Assembly (NCBI GenBank): GCA_026315105.1 | Contig: CM048748.1 | Location: 479,597,150-479,661,149 of the forward strand | DNA from: Locusta migratoria | Lineage: Eukaryota; Arthropoda; Insecta; Orthoptera; Acrididae | Direction: 5' to 3' | Length of the DNA stretch: 64,000 nt | Shown here: piece by piece, positions 42,271 through 53,213 of the stretch | Layout: each line of letters starts with the position of its first letter | Numbering within the stretch: position 1 is the first letter of the stretch | Program-made: the position numbers and the translations under genes | Notes under the pieces: model-generated | Database searches by the model: none | Told to the model about the DNA's origin: nothing | What the model saw: only the letters and a program-made list of their open reading frames with translations

Positions 42271-43620
42271 TACGAGAGGCGTTTGAAAACCCACGCAAAG
42301 TCCTAGACGTGGCACCATCGGCGCTAATTGAGGTCATGTTAGTAGCACCTTTCGGAAGAACGCACACCAAGTTTCAGCCGTTTTGGTCTATTTCTTTGTG
42401 TTTGACATTCGTATGAATCAAGTAGTCTAGTGATTGTCAAAGAATTCATGAAAAACAATTTCGTCGGTGAATAAACATTACTTCATGAAAGGCAAAACGT
42501 CTCATGAGAGTAAAGAGAAGCTTGATAAAAATTATGGTGACTACACTTTCGATTGGAACAGTTTATAAGTGATTTCAAAATTTTCTATGCGGCCATATGG
42601 GCACAAGTGACGTTGAACGTTCTGGACGCCCTATGGAGGTTACGACTCTAGAAATCATTGATAAAATCCGTGATATGGTTATGAACGACAGAAGAGTTAA
42701 GGTGCGTGAGATTGCTACTAGTGCTATGAATATCTCGAATGAACGGGTAGATAATATTTTGCATGAACATTTGGACATGAGAAAGCTATCCGCAAGATGG
42801 GTGCCTCGATCGCAATCTCTTGCCCAAAAACGGAATCTTGTGAAGTGTTGCAAAGAAGGTTTGCAGCTGTTCAAAAAGAATCCGCAGAACCTTAAGTGTC
42901 GTTTTGTCACTGTGGATGAATCATGTATGCATTAATATACTCCTGAGACGAAAGAACAACCTAAACAATGGGTTACCATGGAAAAACCTACAAAAAAAAA
43001 AAAAAAAAAAAAAAAAAAAGATAGAAAGAAAAGGCGAAGACCGGTTCTTAGGCCGGAAAGTTGTGGCGACGGTCTTGATTCGCAAGGGTTAATCCGCATG
43101 GACTATCTGGAACAGGGTAAGACTATTACAGGTGCATATTATTCATCGTTATTGAACCGTTTGAAAACCAAAGAAAAGGTTCAAAGGTTTGTAATTCTAT
43201 CGGACCAAACTGCGTGGTCATCAGTCCGTTGCTTACAGACTACTTAAACCTAGGTAAACTAACCTAAGGACAAACACACCCATGCCCAGGGAGGACTCGA
43301 ACCTCCACGGCGAGCAACCGCGCGCTCCCCAGCGAGACGCTTTAGACCGCTCGGCTACTCCACCGCGGCATTTGAAAACCGAGCTACAAGAAAGACGATG
43401 GCGACTGACCTTCAAATATGTCCTTTTACATCACGACAATGCAGCAACACACACCTCAGCAGTTGTGATCGTAAAATTATGGGAAATACGATTCCAACTG
43501 ATTTCACATCCCCCCACCTCCGCCCACCTATTCTCTAGACTTGGCTCCCTCTGGCTACTATTTGTTCCCCGAATTTAAGAAATGCCTGTTGGGACGAAGA
43601 TTTGATTGAGACGAGGAGGC
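42271..43620 (+). pseudogene. mariner-type transposon, transposase broken and interrupted by a SINE
   Basis: The start tacgagaggcgtttgaaaac resembles a mariner terminus. The N-terminal half reads HYFMKGKTSHESKEKLDKNY, GTSDVERSGRPMEVTTLEII and a helix-turn-helix-like RVKVREIATSAMNISNERVD. Catalytic residues: first Asp in FVTVDESCMH (42915-42917), second in LHHDNAATHTS (43435-43437), third in SLDLAPSGYY (43538-43540), about 34 residues apart, as in DD34D mariners. Lesions: a stop after ESCMH, frameshifts near 42540 and after the third Asp, and an A-run of about 28 (42991-43018) that replaces codons in the core. The 3' terminus is missing; the element ends in the GC-rich patch from 43620. Confidence 0.85.
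43170..43370 (-). mobile_element. tRNA-derived SINE, family B
   Basis: Perfect 10-bp TSD tttgaaaacc at 43160-43169 and 43371-43380, inside the mariner transposase between LLNRL and the second catalytic Asp. The head gcggtggagtagccgagcgg and B box ggttcgagtcctccc are well kept. Confidence 0.93.
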
Positions 43621-43872
43621 GATTGCGTCGTGTACGCCGCCTCCCGGCCGCTTCGTGCAGGCAGCTGGCTGGTTCCGCCGCAGAGTAACACGCGGGTTCC
43701 GTCCCTCGCCGGCCGCTCAATTACAGAGCCGCAGCCGCAGCCGCAGCCACGCCGGCGTCTGCGCTCGACCGCCGCCCCTCCCCCAGTGCTCTCACCCCCC
43801 CCCCCCCCTTCCGCGCTGGCGTGTTAATTACTGGCTGCCAGGCAACGGTCGCCAGGTGTCTGCCGCTCGCCA
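43621..43872. other. GC-rich patch
   Basis: CpG-rich, with a repeated gccgca run (43731-43750) and a C-run at about 43795-43808. It lies between the broken mariner end and the 318-bp duplicated segment, and no feature was recognised. Confidence 0.35.
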
Positions 43873-44190
43873 AAATCCTCCATCTGCTTCCACGCTCGTT
43901 CTGCCCTCATCTCCCAACCTCTCTCCGTTTCTTTGCACCCTCTTCCTCGACTCTTTTTCAGTCGTATTCTACCGCTTCGTCGAGACACGTGTGACGGCTC
44001 TCTCTAAGGTCTACTGTAAATCGAGCCTCCAGAAAGTAACCAAATACGAAGAATAGGAAAAATTTGTCCTTGTATACGAGTTTTCTTTTTCTTCTCACAT
44101 TAAAATGCTTTCGGTTTTGCACGTATTGTACCTTCCATATCGATTTATATTTACTACTATTGCGTGAGGTCGCAATTCGTACAGTGTTGT
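43873..44190 (+). repeat. 318-bp segment, near-identical inverted copy at 39779-40096
   Basis: The four differences from the partner lie in the contexts ctccgttt/ctcctttt, cttcctcg/cttcgtcg, tacgagtt/tacgcgtt and aaatgctt/aaattctt. The match stops abruptly at both ends: ccaaaa|tcc at the left side and tgttgt|tca at the right. The minus frame that matches the 77-codon frame of the partner extends here to 44221 (a total of 87 codons). Which copy is the source cannot be told from this window; the other one is clearly an insertion into a LINE. Confidence 0.85.
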
Positions 44191-44282
44191 TCACAAAGTA
44201 ACTTCTACTTCTTTTAAGCACTCTTAAACGGCTGCTTACTCACATGCACGTGATTATACGAGAGATCAGAGGTCGAACGGTG

Positions 44283-44410
44283 AGATTTAAGTGTTCTTTT
44301 TCCCGCGCGCTATTCGAGAATGGAATTGGAGATAAATAGTATAAAGGTGGTTCGATGAACCCTCTGCCATGCACTTAAATGTGATTTGTAGAGTATCCCA
44401 TGTAGATGTT
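44283..44410 (+). mobile_element. CR1-like LINE, 3'-terminal 130 bp
   Basis: Matches the complement of 16372-16500: ttcccgcgcgctattcgaga, ggttcgatgaaccctctgcc, 'cacttaaatgtgatttgtag' and the end catgtagatg. It holds only the last codons and 3' tail. Confidence 0.85.
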
Positions 44411-45084
44411 TCAACTCCGATTCGTATAACGACTAAGGCGACGCTCGCATAGTAATTTTCCACGTACAGAATGCGTCCGGCATTCGGCAGTGGATCCATA
44501 AAGACTACACTGGGGAAAATGTCATAACCTACAGGAGCATTCTGCATGAGGCGGCCAACTTTCTCAAAACTCAGTTCGGTACGTTTCGAGGATGTAAATG
44601 AGGTCTTATGTTCACGTGACTCATTGTGCCAGTTATTCTGAAACTAGAAGAGAAATTTAGGAGAGCAGAGTAGGCCTATAAATAACATATCTAACATCTC
44701 AGACATTTTATTCATAATTTTTAATCTTTATTCACAATTCATAAATATTTCCTTAAGCCCCTATTTCGAATTTTCGAGTCTGAAAATTTGTATATATTAT
44801 TTCTCCGTTACGGTTTTTTTTTCCGATCACTTGCGTTGTCTGTATTACTTTTATTTGTTCCAGTTGTTAGAGCAGCGTTCTCCACATATTTTGATAAGTA
44901 GCTTACTCCACACAAATACTTATGTTTTACAATAACCTTGAATTTGATAAAAACTACTTTGTAAAACCATTTTTACTATCTTTTATTTATTTAATTATTT
45001 TATGACAAAGTTCGCCCACGCACAGCCGATATCGTCGAACATTTCCTGGCAAAAAGGGGGGGGGGGGCGGAGCAACTGGAACGT
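44411..45084. other. AT-rich stretch ending in a G-run
   Basis: No gene recognised. A run of 12 G at about 45056-45067 lies just before the next transposase scrap. Confidence 0.3.
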
Positions 45085-45325
45085 GCGCCACGCTCGCCGG
45101 ATGTCGGCCCTTCACACTTATTCGTATTCCTTCGCATCAAACTCGCTTTGAAAGGAAGGCGATTCGACTATATTTAATATATCCAATAAGACGTGACGAA
45201 GGCTTTGAACACCAGCCCATTTAGGATTTCGTGCAAAGTTTCCAGAACATGTATCGCACAGTTCAGCGGTGCGTGGTTATGGGAGGTGACTATTACAACT
45301 ATTCTGGTAGAAATTTAATTTAAAT
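45085..45325 (+). pseudogene. mariner-like transposase, C-terminal scrap
   Basis: A plus frame reads RSPDVGPSHLFVFLRIKLAL then KGRRFDYI, with later pieces MYRTVQRCVVMGGDYYNYSG. This follows the usual order after the third catalytic Asp in mariner-type transposases (SPD block, KGRRF block, GGDY end). Stops lie after RRFDYI. It differs in wording from the mariner at 42271, so it represents another family. Confidence 0.72.
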
Positions 45326-45329
45326 GTCT

Positions 45330-46842
45330 CTTTTAATGAAATAAAAGAGTAGGCCTACATCAAGAGGGGAGAAAATAGTCACTGACCGAGATCAAGTCTT
45401 GATATACGATGTTAAAACTATCTAGTTGGAAAGTTCCTAAGAGTCTCTCAGCACAATCGTGCACCCTCTTGTGAATTTCCCCTGCTTTACCCTCACCCTT
45501 ATTGCTAGGGTTGTATGCACTTACGGCCCTATTTGCACTAGGTAACGCATATTGCATGAGAGGCTGTACGATTTCAGACTGGTGAAACGAAGTTCTTTAA
45601 TTTATTACTACCTTAGATCTCGAAGTAGATAATGTCCCAAGCAGTTTCAGCAGAAAGGTCGCAGATTTTTAATGTTTGAAGCTAAAGTGCTGTGAAAATG
45701 ATTTAAGGGCTCTAATTACGATATTCTATATAAAACATTAGATGCCAGTAGATTTTAAATTTATTCTTCCAACGTTTACACACGTTCAATGAAAGTCACA
45801 AATCTAAACGATACATTGAACGACAGTCACTTCACAATAAATGATAGTGCAATGATAATTAACGTACAAGTTTAGTAATGCTCCGTGACGAGACCAGCTG
45901 CTGGCAGGTCGGCACTGGACTGTGCTCGTGGCCGCTAGCTGCCGCCTCTGTCTTTCCTGTCTTCAATCGAACTTTCTAGATTCGTCGCAAGTATTTTGTT
46001 TATATAAAGTACAGTGAACAAAGTACCAAAGGGGTTCCAATGAAAGCTTATTAACAGAAAAGTGTTACACTGAAATTACGCTATTATCTAATGTTTACCT
46101 CCTTCAGTTTTAATAAATGAAATGCAGGAATGTTAGCAGCGTGAGGGGAGGCGGCAGCCAATCAGATCACGCGTATGCTACACTGCCGTGCTTTCTCATC
46201 GTCCGTACATGATCTGACCCATCGGTTATGCTTTTTTCACCCCTTCCATCGATTAAATCATGCTACTTTGCCTACTGCCAGCCAGCTACTTAGCTTCTAG
46301 AAATTTTACAACTCCAAAATTAAGATTCGAAATGTCTGAATACTATTGTTAATGCAGTATAGACATAAAATCAGTCTTGTCACACTATTTCGAAGTACAG
46401 TAAGAGAAATATATTTCGTAGGTCACCTACATTAATGTTGCAGGGTTATTCACCAGACTTCATCGTCAGAGGTTGTACTTGCTGTTCCTCGCTTAACACT
46501 CTGTGTAGAACATTTACAAATGTCAATTTAATACAAAATAATACTACCGAGGGAAGTCAAATTGTGTATCACACGGCGAAGTCTGAGGTAATAGGTTGAT
46601 AGAGGGTTTGATAAAAGTGGAATGTTATATAACATATCTGTCTCTCTGACACTTTCCCTCGGTTTTGTTACCACGACACTCATGCCAATTTCGCAAGATT
46701 TAATTACCTAGCACTGCACGTGAAGGTGTAGATCTATGCATCGTCAGTGCGTGCAGTTAAAGTATTGTTCCCTAACCTGGCTTCTTGTTTTCCGTTGTTG
46801 ACCCCACGTAGAAGCAGCGTGATCCTTTTATTTTGAAGTGCT
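45330..46842. other. 1.5-kb stretch without recognised genes
   Basis: Nothing supported. A GC-richer scrap at about 45890-45960 precedes a TATA-like 'tatataaagtacag' at 46000, but there is no frame or repeat to give it meaning. Confidence 0.3.
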
Positions 46843-47040
46843 AAATGTTCAAATGTTGGTAATTCTATGGGACCAAACTACGTTTTCATCAGTCCCTAGA
46901 CTGACAAACTACTAAGTTGAACTAACTTAAGGACAACACACACATTCATGCCCGAGGCAGGATTCGAACTTGAGAAGCGGGAGGCCGCGCGATCCGTAAC
47001 GTGGCGCTCCAGACCGCTCGGCTACTCCCGTGCGGCAAAG
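46843..47040 (-). mobile_element. tRNA-derived SINE, family C
   Basis: Minus strand: gggagtagccgagcggtctg, 'gcgccacgttacggatcg', tail 'agtccctagactgacaaact' on the plus strand. The B box is damaged (ctcaagttcgaatcctgcc). TSD tgaagtgct at about 46834-46842 and 47041-47049. Confidence 0.85.
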
Positions 47041-47148
47041 TGAAGTGCTGTGGAAGTCTTAAAACTGTGACTACTTTTCAAATAAGAAGGGATACATGTT
47101 GTTTCATAATATTTGTTTATATGTCGGGAAATAACAAGAATACTGTCA

Positions 47149-47282
47149 GCCGGCCGTGGTGGCCGAGTGGTCTGCGGCGCGCCAGTCACGGTCTGTACGG
47201 CTGCTGCGGTCGGAGTTTCGAACTCCCCTCCGGCATGGATGTTTGTGCCGCCATAAACTGTACAAACATTTGAATATTTTAT
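47149..47282 (+). mobile_element. tRNA-derived SINE, family A, internally deleted (134 bp)
   Basis: Complete head, then a jump from 'tttgtgccgcc' to 'ataaactgtacaaacatttg', missing about 65 bp of tail. Perfect 10-bp TSD aatactgtca at 47139-47148 and 47283-47292 shows that the short form itself was inserted, or was deleted later without touching the ends. Confidence 0.9.
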
Positions 47283-47464
47283 AATACTGTCACTGATCCT
47301 AGTACACCTGAATTCCAATGACAGTAGTTGGAAAATACAATCTGTGAGCTGTCTGACGGGACTATCGTAGCTGTTAACGCGACAGCCGTCTGTGCTCGAC
47401 TGACTACAGCTGGGCAGTCGTGGTCCCGCTTTTTCTAGAACTCCTGCATTCAACGGTTGTTGTT

Positions 47465-47885
47465 AAAAGTTCAAATCTTTGTTAAGGTTAAGGGAGTTAA
47501 CTACGGGGTCATCAGTCCGTAGCCGGCCGCGGTGGTCGAGGGGACTGAGGCGCTGCAGTCACTATCTGCACGGCCACTACGGTCGGGGGTTCGAATCCCC
47601 CCTCGGGCACGGATATTTGTGCCGTCCTTAGGATTAGCTAGTTCATAAGTAGTTTGTAAGTTTAGGGACTGATGATCTCGTAGTTAAGTCCTATAAGCTC
47701 TAAAAACGTTTGAACATTTTAACATCAGTCCCTCAACTTACACACCACTTATGATCTACCCTATACTAAAGACGACACAAACATCCGTGCCCGAGGGGGA
47801 ATTCGAACCCCCGACGTGGACCGGCATGACGCATCGTAGCATAGCGCCCCAAAGCGCTAAGCCGCGCCGCCGCGGCTGTTTTTGT
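47465..47885 (-). mobile_element. tRNA-derived SINE with family A tail but a different head, interrupted
   Basis: On the minus strand the head is agccgcggcggcgcggctta with 'gcgctttggggcgctatgct', unlike family A, but the B box gttcgaattccccctcggg and the tail 'gagggactgatg' are family A type. The tail is split at 47520/47723 by the family A insert. The head may be a hybrid or another tRNA. Confidence 0.75.
47521..47722 (+). mobile_element. tRNA-derived SINE, family A, nested in a SINE tail
   Basis: TSD catcagtcc at 47510-47518 and 47723-47731. It lies in the tail of the opposite-strand SINE, so the two form a head-to-head inverted pair. Confidence 0.9.
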
Positions 47886-48179
47886 TAACTAGAGCATAAT
47901 TACATAAACGAAGCATACGACAATTCAGCCTCGTATAAAGCCAATAATTACACAAAACCACATTAAGTTCTATTCAATAGTTTACCTACTCTATATAATT
48001 TAAAAAATCATAGTGGGGATCTCATACATAGGTGGAGAGAGTCTATCAGAATACGTCTAGGCAGTATTAGCGCGATCTCTCGCGGGAATACGATATGTAA
48101 CATTGTATGCCATCTGTTCCCAACCATTCCACCTATGACGTGGTCTACAAGCTACGAAATTTCGTAGTTACTCAATACC

Positions 48180-48545
48180 TGCGGCCATGAGCCAGCCACC
48201 CTACAAACTACGGTGGTGGGACCGACGCCTCCCGTCTTCCAGTTGGAGACTTCACGCCCGCGCCACCTGCTAGGATGTCCACGAGCCGAGCGCACCGCCT
48301 GTAGCGCTGGCGTCCGCTGCACGAGGGCAGAGCAGAGAGGACGAGGCGTGGGCGTGTCTGGGGCAGACGGGCGGCCCACCTCCTGCAGCTTGTGGGCGGG
48401 CGCTGCAGTCGGGCCGGCGCTGGCGCTGGCGCCACCCAGGGGGAGTTCGCCGTCGCCTGCGCCCCCCCCCTCCTCACCCTCCACCCGCAGACGACCCTCC
48501 CGGAGACACCCGACTTGCCACCCGCGCGCCCAGGAGGAGAAAATT
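48180..48545. other. GC-rich island
   Basis: Contains alternating gcgctggcgctggcgcc (near 48416-48432) and C-runs. Four overlapping frames longer than 80 codons on both strands reflect composition. No domain recognised. Confidence 0.4.
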
Positions 48546-49415
48546 GGCAAAGTAATTATAACCATTCAGCGCGCACTCCCTTTTTCTCGTTTTCTTTCCC
48601 CTTTCTTGCTCACTTTTTACCGCCCCTCCATTAGTTTAACAGAAGCAATTATTTCTTTCGAAGAAGAGCCTGCCAAGTCGCAGCGCCTCTAGAGTGGTCG
48701 GACGGGGGAGGGGGTGGGATGGGATACGTCTCTCGTAGGCACGATGGAGGGGGAGGGCGGTTACTCCAGCTCCACGCCCATATCACACGTAGAAATACAG
48801 TGTTTCTTCTGTAACACTGGCGAGATACACAATTCGATTATCGCTCAATTTTTTCTGTTATGTTGGTATATATGTACCGAACATGTCTTCACACTTTCAA
48901 GTGCACAGAATATTTGGTTAGATATTTTATTTTTATTTATTTACTTTTTTTTTACATATAAAATGTTTGGACTTGTTTTACTGTGCAAAGCGATTTTAAA
49001 TTTTAATAGTAGTAGTAATAATAGAGCAAAGAATATCCATCAAATTTTGTGTTTAAACGGAATCAAGTCAAAGATGTGAAGATTACTCTTCTGAAAAATT
49101 GTCAAATTACCGTACGAAAAGTCGATGACGATGTTGACATGTTAGTCGCCTCGTGTTGTGCAATTTTTTAGGCTATTTTGGGTATGAGGCGTGTCTCAGC
49201 GAAATTTCTTCCCAAACTTCTCAATTTTGATTAGAACTACCTTTCACATTAGCTTCCCCAAGAGCTCTTGAATGACGTCAGTGATTATCCTGATTTGCTC
49301 AGTAGGGTCATACCTCCTGACGAAACCCGTAGCACAATCGTCGCAATTGAATCAACCCGGAGAGCAGGACCAGAAAAAACACTAGTTCGATCATATGTCA
49401 AATTTTGCTCGGAGT
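48546..49415. other. AT-rich stretch without recognised genes
   Basis: A 121-codon plus frame (48714-49079) is rich in F/I/N and has no recognisable domain. An 89-codon frame (49268-49537) runs into the neighbouring SINE. Confidence 0.3.
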
Positions 49416-49695
49416 GCCGGCCAGCCAGGATGTGGTTTTTAGGCGGTTTTCCATACCAAACTGACCCCCATGTCCCGCCTCAGTTACACGACTCGCAAAC
49501 ATTTCATAACATTTTACACTTTCACACACACACTTAAAACTATACGCAGACATTTGGGGTACACATTTCCTCCAGGGGGCATGGGGTGGCGGCAGGGCAT
49601 CCGGCCACCCTGTAAATATTAACAGATGCCAAATCCCCGTTTAACACAGTTCCGACCTTGCTTGTGCGGGAAAAGTGCCAAAGAGAGATAGACAG
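49416..49695 (+). mobile_element. tRNA-derived SINE, family E, headless copy
   Basis: Matches the body of the minus-strand copy at 2569-2976: gagtgccggccagccaggat, 'cctcagttacacgactcgca', the 'ggggtggcggcagggcatcc' block and 'gttaacaga...ccccgtttaacaca'. The tRNA-like head is absent (5' truncation) and a short internal segment is missing near 49460. Confidence 0.85.
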
Positions 49696-49729
49696 ACAGA
49701 CATCTTGACGTTTGCATCGTCGGAAAGAA

Positions 49730-49895
49730 GAATGCAGGAAAACCTCCGGCATTGTGGAAATAAGAATTCATGGCGTTTGCATCGCGACAATCCAACTCCT
49801 CATTCATCATTGCATGTGACAGAATTTTTAGCCAAAAGCAACACGAGAATCATGCCTCAGCCACCAAATTGGTCTGAATTGACCTGTGCGACTTT
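49730..49895 (+). pseudogene. mariner-like transposase scrap around the second catalytic Asp
   Basis: A plus frame reads NSWRLHRDNPTPHSSLHVTE then FLAKSNTRIMPQPPNWSEL. The 'HxDNxxxH' block holds the second catalytic Asp. The block where 'SPDLAP' is expected reads NWSELTCATF after a 2-base deletion. It is sandwiched between a family E SINE and a GC-rich patch. Confidence 0.7.
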
Positions 49896-49979
49896 TATTG
49901 CTGCAACATGGAATGTCAGACCACAGCGAGTACTTCATGCCAAGTACAGGCGTCACCCGGCATCTGCAGCTGGCCTGTG

Positions 49980-50310
49980 CGTCATCTGGCCCTCCAGGGC
50001 CGGCCCCACTCCACAGTCGGGCGCAAAGTGAACGTAATCTGACTGCAGCGCCTTCCTGCAAGTAGATCGCGTGCGTGGCAGCAGAAGCGTGTTTGGACAG
50101 CGGCGGCGGGCTGCGACCACGCGTGGTAAGCCGCCAGCCGCCAGCGCCAGCCGCAGAAGCAGAAGAGCAATTACCGGTGGCGGAGAAGCAGAAGAGCAAT
50201 TACCGGTGGCGGAGCGGTGTGCTCGGCAAACACCGCCGCCAGCCCCTCTGCCGAGGCGTCACCCGCCCTATTGGACTTCTCTCTCACACACGCCGGACAC
50301 CCGACTGCCG
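49980..50310. other. GC-rich island with a 29-bp tandem duplication
   Basis: Unit agcagaagagcaattaccgg and the following 'tggcggag' occur at 50158-50185 and again at 50187-50214, identical over 28 bases. The frames across it are compositional. Confidence 0.5.
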
Positions 50311-50904
50311 TCACTGATTGCTCAAAGCCTCTCTTCAATTTATCGAACAGTTTATAGCCAGTGTGCAGCATACGTGAATGTGTGTAACCACGCATTTAAG
50401 GACATTCTCTTATAATCAACACATATGATGAAATGGTTGTATAAGAGTGTAGGTGCATATGAATATATCTTTCACATCTCCTCCTAAACTACTGAATTGA
50501 TTTATACCAAACTTTATACACATATTATTGTGTCTCTTTTATTTTATTTTATTAATTTCTTTATTCCTTTTTATGATACATTAAATGCTCCCTGATGTTC
50601 TCCTTCTAACGACAGTATTGTATTTACTATATCAACTAATTTACTATATTTTTGCTTACTGCATTGTTTGCAACAATATCTTGCATGTGGAGGTTACATA
50701 CAGTCTACCACTAATCCACCTATACAGCGTGTTACATGTTGCGTCACTTTGAGACACAAACCGACTCGTTTTTTAGTCAATGTCCACCGAACTAAACACT
50801 GAAGACACGCTCTTGGAACTGTGCTACCCTTCTTCTCACACTACATTTACTTTGTTGGTTTATCCCTCCTTAATTCAACACCTAATAACAAGAACTTGGG
50901 ACTA
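50311..50904. other. AT-rich stretch
   Basis: Includes a 'ctactgaattgatttatacc' segment similar in style to 8700-8760, which suggests a degraded dispersed repeat. No gene recognised. Confidence 0.3.
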
Positions 50905-51055
50905 GTCTAAGGTGCCTTGCTACGAAGTGCGCGGCTACTCCCTGGTGGAGGTTCGAGTCATCCCTCGGGCGCGTATGTATGTGTTTGTGTGTGTGTGTGT
51001 GTATTGTCCTTAGTAGAAATTAAAATAGTTTGTAAGTCTAGGGACTTGTAAATAC
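50905..51055 (+). mobile_element. tRNA-derived SINE, family B/C, degenerate
   Basis: B-box-like ggttcgagtcatccctcggg, a (tg)n run at 50982-51001, 'attgtccttagtag' and 'agtttgtaagtctagggact'. The head is eroded and the last part of the tail is missing. Confidence 0.65.
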
Positions 51056-51084
51056 TGCATTTAGGTTCTTTAGATTCTCTGCCT

Positions 51085-51640
51085 ACACACAAGTGATGGT
51101 CGTTTGCACGCCTGGCTTGTAAATGTCGATTGGTGTCTCGTAGACAGCATTCGTCCAAGACGTAACTGGCCCAAACAAGACGTTATAGTCTGGAACTCCA
51201 CGTTCACCAATGGTGCTTCTCGAGTGCTCGGTACGTGCTGAATGTATTGTAGACCCGTTACTTTGACATTCTTTCAGCAGCAAGGTGATGTCTTGTGCCC
51301 GACAGGATAATGGTCGCGTACACACTGCGCTTGAAAGTCGACGTGCTCTGAAACAGGTGCGACAACTTCCCTGGGCAGCACAATTTCCCAACTGCAAGTG
51401 TGGCTATGACGGGGCGACAACTGACATGCGTTGTTTGTCATCCCACGTCTCTTGCGTAACTACGCGAACAATTGGAGCAGGGAAGCATGATGTGTTCCGA
51501 GACAGGACTCGCCATCTGTACAATCCAACGGATTCCAGAGACCAGCGCCTGCATTGCCGCCCGTGGCTTTTACGCCACGAAAAAACACGGGTTCTCCAGC
51601 ATGGATCGACACCTGGTACTTGTCCGGCTTGAGCTATTAA
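51085..51640 (+). pseudogene. Tc1-like transposase pseudogene, second family
   Basis: The plus frame at 51285-51632 carries RQDNGRVHTALESRRALKQV and RQLPWAAQFPN. 'QDNxRxHTA' is the Tc1 block with the second catalytic Asp, and 'QLPWPAxSPD' normally leads to the catalytic Glu. That last block is garbled here (CKCGYDGATTDM). The end RTRHLYNPT and LHCRPWLLRH resembles a Tc1 C-terminus. The upstream part (51085-51280) is in other frames. Its wording differs from the Tc1 pseudogene at 13396. Confidence 0.68.
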
Positions 51641-51904
51641 TTTTGAAATGTTGTAACTTCATGTACTCCATGTGTACTGTTCGAACTACAAGTCTTGAGC
51701 GAATAGGAAAACTTGCAGGAGGGTGTACTAATTTTGGTTTCCGGCAAAGTATTCAATAATTTTCTCAGCAATTCTGCGTGTAATATTTGAGCTCTGTCTA
51801 CAAATAATGTGCTACCTAAGTACAGGTAACAAATAACGTGAAGGAGGAGATAATGCTAAAATCCTACCTGCTCTTTGAAGTACTCGCTGCAGATTTTCAG
51901 CTCT

Positions 51905-52600
51905 CCCTACATCTACATACACGCTCCGCAAGCCACCTCACGGTGTGTGGCAGAGGGCACTCGTGACATGCTCCTAGTCGCGCATGCCTCCGTGTGGGTC
52001 CCAATCTCCCTGACCTTATCCTTGTGATCGCTTCGTGGTATATGCGTTGCAGGAAGCAATATTTTGGTTGACTCTCCGTGAAACGCACGCTCTCGGAACT
52101 TTGACAGAAGCGCGCATCGCGACACAGGTTGCCTGTTGCCTCTCTTCCAGCTCAGCCACTGATCACCTCTGTGACACTTTCGCGCTCACTAAATGAGCCC
52201 GCAACGACGCGTGCTTCTCTCCGATGGACCGAATCTATGTCTTCCGTTGTCCCTACGTGGTACGAATCCTACATTGGTAAGCAACACTTAAGCCCTGGCC
52301 GAGCGAGTGATTTGTAACTCATTCCGTTTGTCAACGGACTACACTTGCTGAGGACTCTCAATTGCTTTTCTGTCTGGCATCTGCCTCACACATGATTGAT
52401 TTTATACGCTCCTTCTATTTCAAATCACTCCTTTCGCCTGCTCCTAGATATTTTGTAGAAGTAACAGCTTCCAGTGTTGTCATACTATTGCGTAGTTATA
52501 AAGAAATGATTTTTCTTCTTATGTAAACGCAGAATTTTACACTTGTTTGTGTCGAATCTCAATTGCGTTCCCCTGCACTATGTGTCGATACACTGTAGAG
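51905..52600 (-). mobile_element. LINE-like dispersed repeat with (gatgta)-type 3' end, no ORF recognised
   Basis: The minus strand ends gtgccctctgccacacaccg, 'gtggcttgcggagcg', 'tgtatgtagatgtag'. Short microsatellite-like ends of this sort are common on CR1-like LINEs, and the CR1-like element at 16372 ends in a similar 'catgtagatgtag'. Upstream text up to 52600 has no recognisable RT block. It may be a 3' untranslated region or a separate repeat. Confidence 0.5.
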
Positions 52601-53213
52601 CCTCCTCCACTTCGCTACCCTTTTCCAGTGTTGCGACTTCTCGATAAACAAGAACAACATACGAAAAATGCCTCATTGAACTTCCCGTTATGTCTCCGGG
52701 ATACCACGTGTTCGTGGGGGGACTGTGACGAGCAGGGATGTGGACATAGGTCTGTAGCTAAAAGCACTGATTAGTTCACGTATATTTATTAACACAATGA
52801 AATGAATACCTAACTTAGCTGTGCTTGTGCCGGTACAAATTCTTCCCAACACACAGTTCTGAAGTGTTGCGGCTCGTGCTAAGAGGGACTGCTGGCTCTC
52901 GTATATGGAGCTCTTCCGTTGACTCCTGAATCGGAACTGTAGAACTCCCTTCCTGTAGCTGTGGTGCGACGGCGTATGTAGGGAGATCTTTGCTCCCTAA
53001 TGGCCGACGAAACGAGCTTAAATTTCGTAGAGTAGCTGAGACACGTGTTACAGCGCTCTTTGCGCCATCAGTGTAAACTCGGCCGTCATATTTTTGGTGG
53101 TCAGTGCACTGGTGAGGAGTATTCTCTCGTATGTTGTCGTTGAGCTTGAAGTGCTGTATTTGGTTTATACTGTATTTAGTGTGTACTGTCTGCTCAATTT
53201 TTGCTGCTGCAAC
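52601..53213. other. non-coding stretch
   Basis: No gene or repeat recognised; a 75-codon plus frame (52547-52774) has no recognisable domain. Confidence 0.3.

Noticed and set aside
46000..46015. TATA-box promoter (tatataaagtacag)
   Set aside because: A TATA-like string alone in AT-rich DNA has no weight without a frame or initiator.
47022..47453. 143-codon minus-strand frame
   Set aside because: Most of it is the antisense of a family A SINE, and the rest shows no domain.
48152..48692. overlapping 137- to 159-codon frames on both strands
   Set aside because: All lie in CpG-dense sequence where stop codons are rare; none has a domain.
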